This document shows, piece by piece, positions 43,758 through 51,991 of a DNA stretch of 64,000 nucleotides. The notes beneath the pieces are model-generated. The model was not told the origin of the DNA, did not search any database, and saw nothing but the letters and a program-made list of their open reading frames with translations. The stretch's first letter is position 1. Every line of letters starts with the position of its first letter. The DNA comes from Sulfuricurvum sp. Lineage in GTDB: Bacteria > Campylobacterota > Campylobacteria > Campylobacterales > Sulfurimonadaceae. A program made the translations under genes and the position numbers. Location: assembly GCA_024637295.1 (NCBI GenBank), contig JAGXFL010000013.1, forward strand, positions 186,001 through 250,000. Direction: 5' to 3'.

Positions 43758-44638
43758 TAATCTTTATTCTCTCGATGTTCAGATGTGATGGTTTGATTTC
43801 TTCCTTGCTCTTTTGCTTTGTACATGGCCCTATCCGCGGCTTCCATTAGTTCGTTAATGCTTCTGTTGGGATCATACTGACTGATACCGATACTAAGCGT
43901 AATGGATTGATCGAGACCAAAATCATACTTTTGGATGCAATTACGTAGTTTTTCTGCCAAAAGATAAGCGGAATAAAGATCGGTTTTTGGGGTAATAACG
44001 ACAAATTCTTCCCCTCCCCATCGGCCAAAAAGATCGCTAGAACGAAGGGTATTACTAATAACTTTAGTGAATTCGACCAATACACGGTCCCCTTCCAAAT
44101 GGCCATAGCAATCATTGATACGTTTGAAATGGTCCAAATCGATGAATAGGAATGAAAAAGTATAAGCATTGCGATTTGCCTGAGCCGCCTCATTGATAAG
44201 GAGGAGGTTGAATTTTGAGCGATTGTAGATTCCCGTTAAGGAATCTGTTGTTGCTTGGCGAACAAGCTCTTTTTGTTCAGTGATATCCGTGCGGATCGCG
44301 AGGTATCCTAAAATACGGTTATTTTCGCTAATGGGTTCAATATGAAGCTGACTCCAGTAACCATTTCCATTTTTATCTCGATTTTTAATCTCTCCGCTCC
44401 ATGCTTTTCCTGTTGAGATCACCTTCCAAAGTTGTTTGTATGTCTCTTGTGGCATATCCGGATGGGACATGATATGATGGGTGTTGCCGATTAATTCTTC
44501 TTTGGAATAGCCAGAAATAAGTTCAAACCCTTTGCTGGCATCGATAATAACTCCATTTTCATCGGTGGTGGTAGTGATCAAAAGACGATCTAAAATTTCT
44601 GAATTGATCATTTTAATACGTGTAGTAGAATTGATCAA
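43757..44638 (-). CDS. PAS-GGDEF diguanylate cyclase
   Basis: A 293-residue soluble protein: PAS/PAC domain (about 15-125; DENGVIIDASKGFELISGYS and the PAC motif YLAIRTDITEQKELV) and a GGDEF domain (about 130-290) with GRWGGEEFVVI and the I-site RSSD five residues before it. The start is TTG at 44638 with AAGGG 8 bases upstream; an in-frame ATG lies at 44611 without a ribosome site. It is translationally linked to the following OmpR-type regulator and both lie just after the tRNA pair. Confidence 0.9.
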   Translation of the reverse strand: MINSTTRIKMINSEILDRLLITTTTDENGVIIDASKGFELISGYSKEELIGNTHHIMSHPDMPQETYKQLWKVISTGKAWSGEIKNRDKNGNGYWSQLHIEPISENNRILGYLAIRTDITEQKELVRQATTDSLTGIYNRSKFNLLLINEAAQANRNAYTFSFLFIDLDHFKRINDCYGHLEGDRVLVEFTKVISNTLRSSDLFGRWGGEEFVVITPKTDLYSAYLLAEKLRNCIQKYDFGLDQSITLSIGISQYDPNRSINELMEAADRAMYKAKEQGRNQTITSEHRENKD

Positions 44639-44824
44639 TAGGCTGACCCTTCCATATAAGTTTCGGGCTATTCTAACGATATAAAATGAGATTTTAATAA
44701 TATTTTAGGTGTAATGAAAAAAATGAGGATGAATAACGAAAACTTAAAGAAAAAAGTGGAGACCTAATTGGACACCCAGTAAAGCTTAAAATGGTTGAAA
44801 GTACATTGTGTAGGGAAAGTGTAG

Positions 44825-44899
44825 TGGTGACTCCAAGGGGATTTGAACCCCTGTGACCAGGATGAAAACCTGGGATCCTAACCGTTAGATGATGGAGCC
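44825..44899 (-). tRNA. tRNA-Glu (anticodon TTC)
   Basis: Folds as a complete cloverleaf on the minus strand: acceptor GGCTCCA/TGGAGTC, anticodon stem CCAGG/CCTGG with loop TTTTCAT and anticodon TTC, T-loop GGTTCAAATCC, discriminator A and an encoded CCA at 44827-44825. It follows tRNA-Lys and is probably co-transcribed with it. Confidence 0.97.
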
Positions 44900-44922
44900 A
44901 CAACAAATGTGGAAAATAAACA

Positions 44923-44998
44923 TGGTGTCCCGTGATGGATTCGAACCATCGACCCCTTCATTAAAAGTGAAATGCTCTACCAGCTGAGCTAACGGGAC
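44923..44998 (-). tRNA. tRNA-Lys (anticodon TTT)
   Basis: Complete cloverleaf on the minus strand: acceptor GTCCCGT/ACGGGAC, D-arm AGCTCAGCTGGTAGAGC, anticodon loop CTTTTAA with anticodon TTT, T-arm TGGTTCGAATCCA, encoded CCA at 44925-44923. An exact consensus promoter lies upstream at 45042-45070. Confidence 0.97.
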
Positions 44999-45041
44999 AA
45001 CATACACTAAATCACTCGGTTAGCATGATTTGTGGACGGGA

Positions 45042-45070
45042 ATTATAGTCAATATAAGCTTTTATGTCAA
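45042..45070 (-). promoter_or_regulatory. Exact consensus promoter of the tRNA-Lys-tRNA-Glu unit
   Basis: On the minus strand TTGACA (45070-45065) and TATAAT (45047-45042) are separated by exactly 17 bases. The tRNA-Lys 5' end is 43 bases further. The rest of the gap (44999-45161) holds nothing else I can name; the 44639-44824 gap on the other side also shows no gene. Confidence 0.85.
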
Positions 45071-45161
45071 TAGTAAGAAGGTCAAAATAGACAAAGTAGT
45101 GGTTAAGAGGAAAAAAAGAGAATTTTGGAGACAATAATCTAAATATATAAAGGGAAAAGAA

Positions 45162-45554
45162 ATGAAAAAACTTTTTTTTCTGATGATGTTATTAAACACT
45201 TTTTTACAAGCTTCTCCGATTCAACATGATGAGCAATTCAAAACAGCAGTTGCCTCCATGGGAAGAGAAAACAAATTGGTCTTAATGATGTATACGACTG
45301 ATGATTGTCCCGAATGTGCCTATATGAAGCAAAAAGTGTTTCATGATAAAACAGTGGAACCGTATATGCGTCAAAATTTTGTCGTGATCGAGAAGAATGT
45401 TCACAGAAACATACTTCCCGATGGGTACGATTTTTTCGGGATTCCTACGATGTTTTTTATTGATAAAACGGGAACTAAAAAAGAGACAATTGTTGGAAGT
45501 AAACGAGCAGGTGCGTTTTTGAGTGAGCTTCACCGTATCCGAGGGATCAAATGA
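45162..45554 (+). CDS. Secreted thioredoxin-like protein
   Basis: A 130-residue periplasmic protein: signal peptide KKLFFLMMLLNTFLQA, then a thioredoxin fold with the redox pair CPEC (C49 and C52) in TTDDCPECAYMKQKVF and the cis-proline loop GIPTMFFIDKTG. It resembles SoxW-like and Thioredoxin_7-type proteins. AAAGGGAAAAG precedes the ATG. The next gene starts inside its stop (ATGA), so it is linked to the pentapeptide protein and perhaps the Bat operon. Confidence 0.88.
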   Translation: MKKLFFLMMLLNTFLQASPIQHDEQFKTAVASMGRENKLVLMMYTTDDCPECAYMKQKVFHDKTVEPYMRQNFVVIEKNVHRNILPDGYDFFGIPTMFFIDKTGTKKETIVGSKRAGAFLSELHRIRGIK

Positions 45555-46147
45555 GAAGTTTTTTGTTGGCGGCAGTTTTAGGGGTGAGTTTAAGCGCTTA
45601 CGATGCGGCACATCTGCAAAAAGCATTGGAAGATAAAGAGTGTATCGGATGTGATCTGAGGGGAGCTAATCTCTCAAAAAATGATTTTAGCGGAGCCGAT
45701 TTTCATGGCAGTGATCTAAGTAATGCCGATTTGCATGAGAGTCTTTTCGAGATGGGGGATTTGAGCGATTGTAATCTCAGCGGCGCTAACCTCGAAAAAG
45801 CTCTTTTTTGGAAGGGGACGATGAAACATTCCGATCTTAGCCGTATCCGTGCACGTGGGGCAAATTTCAAAGGGACGAATTTGCAACAGAGTAATCTGAG
45901 TTTTGCGAATCTGAGAGGTACTAAGAGTTGGAAAGCCAATTTTACGGATGCCCTTTTGAAAAAAACGGATTTTACCGATGCGGAATTGGGGGATGCTAAA
46001 TTTGTCCATAACGATCTACGCTCTTGTAAACTCACAAAAACCCTTTTGTGGAAAACCCATTTTAGTGATGTGAAGATGACCAAAGCTCAATGTGCTCATG
46101 CCAAAAAAGAGGAAGCATTGTTGGATTCAAATGTAACCTGTCGTTAA
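45551..46147 (+). CDS. Secreted pentapeptide-repeat protein
   Basis: A 198-residue protein with a signal peptide (RSFLLAAVLGVSLSAY) and about 150 residues of A(D/N)LXX repeats, for example LRGANLSKNDFSGADFHGSD, which fold as a four-sided right-handed beta-helix. Cysteines (CIGCD near the start) could form a disulfide, fitting the thioredoxin-like gene upstream. A periplasmic location is unusual compared with cytoplasmic gyrase-protecting members. No function can be assigned. Confidence 0.87.
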   Translation: MRSFLLAAVLGVSLSAYDAAHLQKALEDKECIGCDLRGANLSKNDFSGADFHGSDLSNADLHESLFEMGDLSDCNLSGANLEKALFWKGTMKHSDLSRIRARGANFKGTNLQQSNLSFANLRGTKSWKANFTDALLKKTDFTDAELGDAKFVHNDLRSCKLTKTLLWKTHFSDVKMTKAQCAHAKKEEALLDSNVTCR

Positions 46148-46192
46148 TGCTTTCAAAGATATGATTTTAACACTAAAAATACAAGGAAAAAA

Positions 46193-46636
46193 ATGTTTAA
46201 AATAATTTTACCGGCACTGTTTACAGTTTCTTTATGTTTTGGGGCTGAACCGATGCCGATGCAAAAAATGGACGTAGTCCAAGATGGCGATACACGAAAA
46301 TCCTTGGGGATCAAAGGGACTATGAAAGGGGCACATCAGCTCTCGAATATGCGAGCGCATATGACGGCCTTGGCCGACATCGTCAAATACATGAACAGCG
46401 ACCAATACGATGAAGCATCCAAGGTGGCTAGCGAGAAATTGGGACTAACGGTGAGTATGAATTCGATGTGCGGAAATTTTGGAAGTAAGTCGTTTGAGAC
46501 AATGGGTGTCGCATTTCATAAATCAGCAGACATTTTGGCGCAAACATTGAAAACCAAAGACCACGCAAAATCGATGATAGCTTTGGAAAAAGTGATGAAT
46601 GGGTGCGTGCTGTGTCACAGCACTTTTAAACAATAG
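46193..46636 (+). CDS. Cytochrome c'-like periplasmic haem protein
   Basis: A 147-residue protein with a signal peptide (FKIILPALFTVSLCFG) and a mostly helical body that ends in one haem-binding motif, CVLCH (C138, C141, H142), almost at the C-terminus (NGCVLCHSTFKQ). A lone C-terminal CxxCH in a four-helix bundle is the mark of class II cytochromes (c'), which bind NO or move electrons. It sits between the pentapeptide gene and the VWA operon. The haem motif is plain; the c' fold is inferred. Confidence 0.78.
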   Translation: MFKIILPALFTVSLCFGAEPMPMQKMDVVQDGDTRKSLGIKGTMKGAHQLSNMRAHMTALADIVKYMNSDQYDEASKVASEKLGLTVSMNSMCGNFGSKSFETMGVAFHKSADILAQTLKTKDHAKSMIALEKVMNGCVLCHSTFKQ

Positions 46637-46670
46637 TATTGTGCTCACAAAAGAAGCGAAAAAGTAATCT

Positions 46671-47582
46671 GTGAATAATTGGCTCTTTAATCTTCCATGG
46701 ATGTGGTTGTTGGTTCTGCCCTTGCTGTATTGTCTGTATCGCTGCAAGATAGCCGTTCGGCAACACTATTTTCCTCATCTGCACTTTTTTACCAAGCTTA
46801 ATAAATGGCGCAATCTTGAGTGGCTTCTCAAAGCTTTGGTCGTGATGTTCATGGTCGGTGCATTGGCGACTCCTGTGATGATCGATTATTCCGATCCACG
46901 CAATCGCAATGGGGTAGATATTGTCCTCTCCATCGATGGGAGCGGCTCGATGAATGCATCCGGTTTTGGTGAAGAGGGGAGCCGTGAGAGCCGATTTGAG
47001 ATTGTTCAAAAGATTGCAAGTGATTTTGTGATGAAACGTGCTTCGGATAACATCGGCGTCGTCGAGTTTGGCGATTTTGCGTTTATTGCCTCACCCATAA
47101 CGTATGAAAAAGAGATCATTGCACAGATGATCGGATATTTGGGCTACGGGATGGCGGGACAAAACACGGCGATAGGCGAGGGGATTGCGATGGGGGTGCG
47201 TGCACTGCGCGATTCCAAAGCGGCATCCAAAGTGATCATTTTACTCACAGACGGGGAGCATAACAGCGGATCGATCTCTCCCAAGGAAGCCGTAGCGATG
47301 GTGAAAAAAAAGAATATTCGCCTTTACACGATCGGAATAGGGCCTAAGGGTGAGTTTGACAACGCACTGCTGGAACAGTTGGCACGTGATGGACATGGAA
47401 AGTTCTTTGCCGCAACGAATCAAAAAGAACTTCAAGACGTCTATGACGAGATAGATACCATGGAGCGCTCACGAATAAAAAGTGCGCACAACGTGTTGGA
47501 AGAGCACTATTTCCAGTGGTTTTTAGCACCTGCATTATTTCTTTTGGGGTGGTTGATATGGCGACGAAGGGGGGTCCTATGA
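46671..47582 (+). CDS. VWA-domain membrane protein (BatA-like)
   Basis: A 303-residue protein with two N-terminal membrane segments (about 6-24 and 50-70), a von Willebrand A domain (about 85-275) with an intact MIDAS motif SIDGSGSMNASG and a later TDGEHNSG, and a C-terminal membrane segment (FLAPALFLLGWLIW). BatA proteins support stress tolerance with MoxR ATPases. The start is GTG at 46671. The next VWA gene begins in its stop (ATGA). Confidence 0.9.
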   Translation: MNNWLFNLPWMWLLVLPLLYCLYRCKIAVRQHYFPHLHFFTKLNKWRNLEWLLKALVVMFMVGALATPVMIDYSDPRNRNGVDIVLSIDGSGSMNASGFGEEGSRESRFEIVQKIASDFVMKRASDNIGVVEFGDFAFIASPITYEKEIIAQMIGYLGYGMAGQNTAIGEGIAMGVRALRDSKAASKVIILLTDGEHNSGSISPKEAVAMVKKKNIRLYTIGIGPKGEFDNALLEQLARDGHGKFFAATNQKELQDVYDEIDTMERSRIKSAHNVLEEHYFQWFLAPALFLLGWLIWRRRGVL

Positions 47583-49114
47583 GTTTTTTGACTCCTCTAT
47601 GGCTCTTGGCATTGGGACTTATCGCCGTGTACTGGATGGCGGTTCGACGGTTGGGTCACCGTGCGGATGGATCGCAAAAATGGCTTTTGGTCTCGATTGC
47701 CTTGGTGATTGTGGCCTTAGCTCGTCCTGTATTGGAGCAAAAGCCAGTAACTATTGAACAAATGGGTTCCGATGTGATCATCGCCGTGGATCTATCCTAC
47801 TCGATGCGCGCAACCGATATTGCCCCAAGCCGTTTGAGTGCGGCTAAAACGCTACTGGGTGATGTGGTGCGAAGTGATTCCAAGGATCGGTTTGGGGTGA
47901 TCGGGTTTACGACCAGTGCCATCATCCTCTCACCGCTAACCAAAGATACGGAATTGTTAGAGCATCTTTTTGGCTCATTGGATGAATCTCAGATCATCAC
48001 CAAGGGAACGACTGTGATGAGTGCGTTGGAGCTGGCGCGTAAAATGTCGTATGCGAAAGCGCCTTTGGTGATTCTCCTCACCGATGGCGGAGATGAAATA
48101 TCGTATGCCAAAGAAGCCGATTTTGTACGAGAAAACAATCTGCGCTTGAACGTAGTGATGCTGGGAACGGCACAAGGAAGCACTCTGAGTGAGGGCGATG
48201 GAACGCTCAAAGATGAAAACGGTCACATTGTCGTAAGCTCACGAAACGATGCGATTGCAGAGATTGTGGAAGCTTCCGGTGGCAAAATGATCGAGGGTGC
48301 GGATACAAGTGCGGTGCTGGATCTCATAAAACAATCGCGTGCAGAAGATTTTCAGGGAAAATCGACGGTATTGCGGTATCAAGAACTTTTTTATATTCCT
48401 TTGGTCTTAGCGCTCATTTCTTTTATGCTCTCTATGACCTCTTTGGGAGAAAAAGTATCAAAAAGGATTTTGCTCATTTTAGCACTGATCGGCGTTTCCT
48501 CTCATGCAGGTATGCTTGATTTTGCGTATCTTTACAGTGCGAAAAAAAGCTATGAAGCAAAACAGTATGAACATTCCGCACAGCAGTACGCTCATGTCAC
48601 AACACCAAAAGCCAGATACAATCAAGCAACGGCATTGTATAAAGCGGGAAAATATCAAGATGCCCTTACGGTGTATCAATCGATCAAATCAAACGATCCG
48701 ATTTTCAAAGCGACCCTTTATTACAATAGTGCCAATTGTTACATACGCCTCCAAGAATTTGACAATGCGAGAGAGGCATTTTTGAAATCACTGACTTTGC
48801 ACTACACCAAAGAAGCCGATAATAATTTGCGCTTTATTACGCAAGCACAGGAACAAAAAAATCTCAATGTCCGAAAAGAGAAAAAAGATAAATTTGAAGC
48901 GGAGGCAGGTTCTCCAAAAGGGGAATCAAAGCCTGCGAAACAAGGGGGCGGAAGCAATATGAAAAGCGATATGGCATCCGGGGGTGGAGGCGATGAGGGA
49001 AAAAAGGTAGAGAGTGATCCGAGATTATCGATGTCACAAGGCAAAGCCCGCTTGAGCTCGACGCAGTATGAACTGATCAATCAGAGGAGTGTGCATGAAA
49101 CAAAGCCTTGGTAA
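47579..49114 (+). CDS. VWA-TPR membrane protein (BatB-BatC fusion)
   Basis: A 511-residue protein starting at ATG 47579 (MSFLTPLWLLAL), overlapping the upstream stop. Two membrane segments are followed by a VWA domain (about 75-260) with MIDAS DLSYSMRATD and LLTDGGDE, further membrane segments (about 280-320), TPR repeats (ALYKAGKYQDALTVYQSI; NSANCYIRLQEFDNAREAF) and a charged Gly/Lys-rich tail. In many bacteria BatB and BatC are separate genes; here one chain carries both. The TPR part should face the periplasm. The next gene overlaps its end by 20 bases. Confidence 0.9.
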   Translation: MSFLTPLWLLALGLIAVYWMAVRRLGHRADGSQKWLLVSIALVIVALARPVLEQKPVTIEQMGSDVIIAVDLSYSMRATDIAPSRLSAAKTLLGDVVRSDSKDRFGVIGFTTSAIILSPLTKDTELLEHLFGSLDESQIITKGTTVMSALELARKMSYAKAPLVILLTDGGDEISYAKEADFVRENNLRLNVVMLGTAQGSTLSEGDGTLKDENGHIVVSSRNDAIAEIVEASGGKMIEGADTSAVLDLIKQSRAEDFQGKSTVLRYQELFYIPLVLALISFMLSMTSLGEKVSKRILLILALIGVSSHAGMLDFAYLYSAKKSYEAKQYEHSAQQYAHVTTPKARYNQATALYKAGKYQDALTVYQSIKSNDPIFKATLYYNSANCYIRLQEFDNAREAFLKSLTLHYTKEADNNLRFITQAQEQKNLNVRKEKKDKFEAEAGSPKGESKPAKQGGGSNMKSDMASGGGGDEGKKVESDPRLSMSQGKARLSSTQYELINQRSVHETKPW

Positions 49115-50210
49115 GATAGGACTTCTATGGCTGTTGGTTGCAAGCTACGCATATGGGGCGCAATATACTTGGAGTGTCTTAAAAGCTCCCAAAGAACTTC
49201 ATGTAGGTGAAGGGGCTGTTGTTCGATATCAGTGCCTTTTTGACACCAGTGCAGGGGATTATACGGTGGTATTTAAGCCCTCCAGCTCCCAAGGGTACAA
49301 AGCTTCCATGGTGACGCAAGATGACCACGTGAGCAATGGGAAGCGTATACTGCAATTTGACGTACTTATCACCCCAACCGCAGCAGGGGTTGTGACGGTC
49401 AATTTGGATGCGATGATCCGACATACCACCTTTGCATCAATTGAGGATGCATCCATCGGGCGGGACAATGTCCGAAAATATGATTTTAACGATGAAAAAG
49501 CGATATTGCCTACTGTAAAAATCACAGCACTGGCTAACACAGCGGATTTGAGCGGAGAAATAACGTTTGCAGTGCAAGTGGATAAGTTAAAAGTACGCGC
49601 CCATGAGCCGGTACACTTGAGCCTTTATATACGAGGGCGTGGGAATTTGGATCAGTTTGTTCCGTATGAGCTCAACATTAGTGGCGTGAAGAGTTTTAGT
49701 GAACCAGCCTACAAAGAACTTACCTTAAACGAAGAGGGATATGAGGGGGAAATTCGTCAAGAATTCGCTCTTGTAGCGGATAAAAGCTATGTTATCGCTC
49801 CTTTTAGTTTGAGTGTTTTTGATACAAAAAGCCACACGAACAAGCTGTTGCGTTCACAGCCCATCTCCATAGAGGTTGAAAAAGGGTATGTAGCAGGCAA
49901 TCTATTGGATGCTCCTGATTTGAGTGATAAAAATGGTTGGAAACGGTATGGGATATATGCTCTTTTTGTAGTATTGGGGGGTATGTTAACCGAAGCTTCT
50001 CGATGGTTATGGGCTCATCGTCCCGTGAGAAAAAGTAAAATGTTTTGGGACACCGCTAAAACCGAAAAAGAACTTAGTGTGATCCTCTCATTACGGCCAG
50101 ATACGCGTTATGAAGAAGTAGTTGCACAATTGGATGAGGGTAAGTTCACGCTCAAAGAAGCCAAAAAAAGATTGAACGAAATTATGAGTATAAACGGGGG
50201 AAAACGATGA
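49095..50210 (+). CDS. BatD-like secreted membrane protein
   Basis: A 371-residue protein with a signal peptide (KQSLGKIGLLWLLVASYAYG), a periplasmic beta-sandwich region typical of the BatD/oxygen-tolerance family (LHVGEGAVVRYQCLF and VHLSLYIRGRGNLDQFVP), a membrane segment near residue 290 and a cytoplasmic helical tail. GAGGA is 6 bases before ATG 49095, so I prefer it to the in-frame GTG at 49089. Its stop overlaps moxR by ATGA. The family is recognised by context and architecture, with no catalytic motif. Confidence 0.8.
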   Translation: MKQSLGKIGLLWLLVASYAYGAQYTWSVLKAPKELHVGEGAVVRYQCLFDTSAGDYTVVFKPSSSQGYKASMVTQDDHVSNGKRILQFDVLITPTAAGVVTVNLDAMIRHTTFASIEDASIGRDNVRKYDFNDEKAILPTVKITALANTADLSGEITFAVQVDKLKVRAHEPVHLSLYIRGRGNLDQFVPYELNISGVKSFSEPAYKELTLNEEGYEGEIRQEFALVADKSYVIAPFSLSVFDTKSHTNKLLRSQPISIEVEKGYVAGNLLDAPDLSDKNGWKRYGIYALFVVLGGMLTEASRWLWAHRPVRKSKMFWDTAKTEKELSVILSLRPDTRYEEVVAQLDEGKFTLKEAKKRLNEIMSINGGKR

Positions 50211-51154
50211 TAAAAATAATAGAGGCTATTCGCACCGAAATCGCAAAAGTCGTGGTCGGGCAAGAGAAGATGATTGATGGTTTGTTGATCGGGTTGCTAT
50301 GCGAGGGACACATTCTCATCGAGGGGATTCCGGGACTGGCAAAAACGACGACGGTCAAAGCATTGGCGCAAACCTTGGGCTTGGATTTTAAACGGGTTCA
50401 ATTTACCCCTGATTTACTTCCAAGTGATATTTTGGGGGCGGAAATTTATGATCCTCAAAACAATCAGTTTAAAATCAAAAAAGGGCCAATATTTACCAAT
50501 CTTCTCCTCTCAGATGAGATCAATCGTGCTCCTGCAAAAGTGCAATCGGCTCTTTTGGAAGCGATGCAGGAACGTCAGGTGACATTATCGGATGAGAGTT
50601 TTGATCTTCCGTCACCTTTTTTGGTAATGGCAACGCAAAATCCGATTGAAAATGAGGGTGTCTATCCCCTGCCTGAAGCACAGCTTGATCGTTTTATGCT
50701 CAAAATAAAAGTGGGCTACAATACTCAAGAAGAGGAATTACTAATCGCCCGTCGTATTGCTTCTAAGAGTTCTGAACCTATTCATGCGGTTGTCAATGCA
50801 CAGGTGCTTAAAGAATTGCAAGAGGCAGTGAAAACGATTCACATAGATGAAGAGGTAGAGCGTTATATGATAACGCTTGTCAGTGCCACCAGAGAGCCGG
50901 AAGCGTTTGGGTTGGAGTCCATCAAGCGTTACATTCAATTCGGAGCTTCTCCGCGTGTCAGTATCGATATGTTTAAAGCTGTTCGTGCCGTTGCGTTTTT
51001 AAGGGGAAAAGATTTTGTTACCCCCAGCGATATTGCAAGTATCGTCAAAGATTTGATGCGCCATCGCATTGTGTTGTCGTACGAAGCTGAGGCCGAGGGA
51101 ATCGATGTGGATAGTTTGATTGAACAACTTGTCACTGCAGTACCGATTCCGTAA
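50207..51154 (+). CDS. MoxR-family AAA+ ATPase
   Basis: Chaperone-like ATPase that works with VWA proteins. The 315 residues carry Walker A GIPGLAKTTT, Walker B LLSDEINRAP, sensor 1 ATQNPIENEGVYPLPEAQLDRF and sensor 2 GASPRVSIDM, the full MoxR set. In most Bat clusters moxR comes first; here it is fourth, after the BatD-like gene and before the DUF58 gene. It overlaps its predecessor by ATGA and precedes the DUF58 gene by three bases. Confidence 0.95.
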   Translation: MIKIIEAIRTEIAKVVVGQEKMIDGLLIGLLCEGHILIEGIPGLAKTTTVKALAQTLGLDFKRVQFTPDLLPSDILGAEIYDPQNNQFKIKKGPIFTNLLLSDEINRAPAKVQSALLEAMQERQVTLSDESFDLPSPFLVMATQNPIENEGVYPLPEAQLDRFMLKIKVGYNTQEEELLIARRIASKSSEPIHAVVNAQVLKELQEAVKTIHIDEEVERYMITLVSATREPEAFGLESIKRYIQFGASPRVSIDMFKAVRAVAFLRGKDFVTPSDIASIVKDLMRHRIVLSYEAEAEGIDVDSLIEQLVTAVPIP

Positions 51155-51157
51155 ATT

Positions 51158-51991
51158 ATGAAAAAGACGCACGAAATCCTCCTCAAAGCCCGCCGTCAAA
51201 TCGTCGGTGACCGTATAGGCAATAATGCTTCTATGTTTCGCGGCGAGGGGTATGACTTTTTAGAACTGCGCGAATATGTTTTGGGAGATGATACCCGTCA
51301 TATCGATTGGAACATCACGGCTAAAATGCAGCGTCCCTATGTCAAAGTCTTTCGTGAAGAGCGAGAGCTTAATGTGGTGAGTGTTGCGATGTTAAACGGT
51401 GCTCTTGATTTTGGAAACGAAACGCGTAAGATTGAATCGGTTGCCCAAGTAGTTGCCTTGATTGGTTACTCAGCAATGGGTAATGGAGATCTGTTTACCC
51501 ATTATAATTTTTCGCAAGTAATGCGAGATGAGGTACGTGCCAGCAAAAAAAAGTTTGCCGTCCACCAAAGCGTAGAGAGTGTGATGAATGCATCGTTATT
51601 GAATCATAAAGCAGATTATGCGGCTATGGCACAATCCCTGTATAGACGGTTAAAGCGACGTTCTCTTATCATTGTGATAGGCGATTTTTTTGAGATACCT
51701 GACATGAGATTGCTGGCTAAAAAGCATGAAGTCGTAGCAGTTGTCGTGAGAGATCGCTTGGAAGAAAAGCCGGAGCCTTTTGGATTTACCGCGATGATTG
51801 ATCCTGAGAATGGTGCCGTATTGGAAGGGGATTTTAATGCGGCAAGTGTTCAAAAATATCATGAAAAGGTTCGAGCGCATGATGGATTGTTGTTTGAACA
51901 ATTTCGTCGCGATGGAATTCGTTACACAAAACTTTACACCGATGGTAATGCATCGGTGAGCTTGCGACGTTTGTTTGAAGGACGACTGTGA
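51158..51991 (+). CDS. DUF58 protein of the MoxR/Bat operon
   Basis: A 277-residue cytoplasmic protein with the DUF58 hallmark FRGEGYDFLELREYVLGDDTRHIDWNITAK (residues about 25-55) and a VWA-like remainder (RSLIIVIGDFFEIPDM). DUF58 proteins nearly always travel with MoxR ATPases. The next gene starts at the GTG overlapping its stop (GTGA). Confidence 0.92.
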   Translation: MKKTHEILLKARRQIVGDRIGNNASMFRGEGYDFLELREYVLGDDTRHIDWNITAKMQRPYVKVFREERELNVVSVAMLNGALDFGNETRKIESVAQVVALIGYSAMGNGDLFTHYNFSQVMRDEVRASKKKFAVHQSVESVMNASLLNHKADYAAMAQSLYRRLKRRSLIIVIGDFFEIPDMRLLAKKHEVVAVVVRDRLEEKPEPFGFTAMIDPENGAVLEGDFNAASVQKYHEKVRAHDGLLFEQFRRDGIRYTKLYTDGNASVSLRRLFEGRL

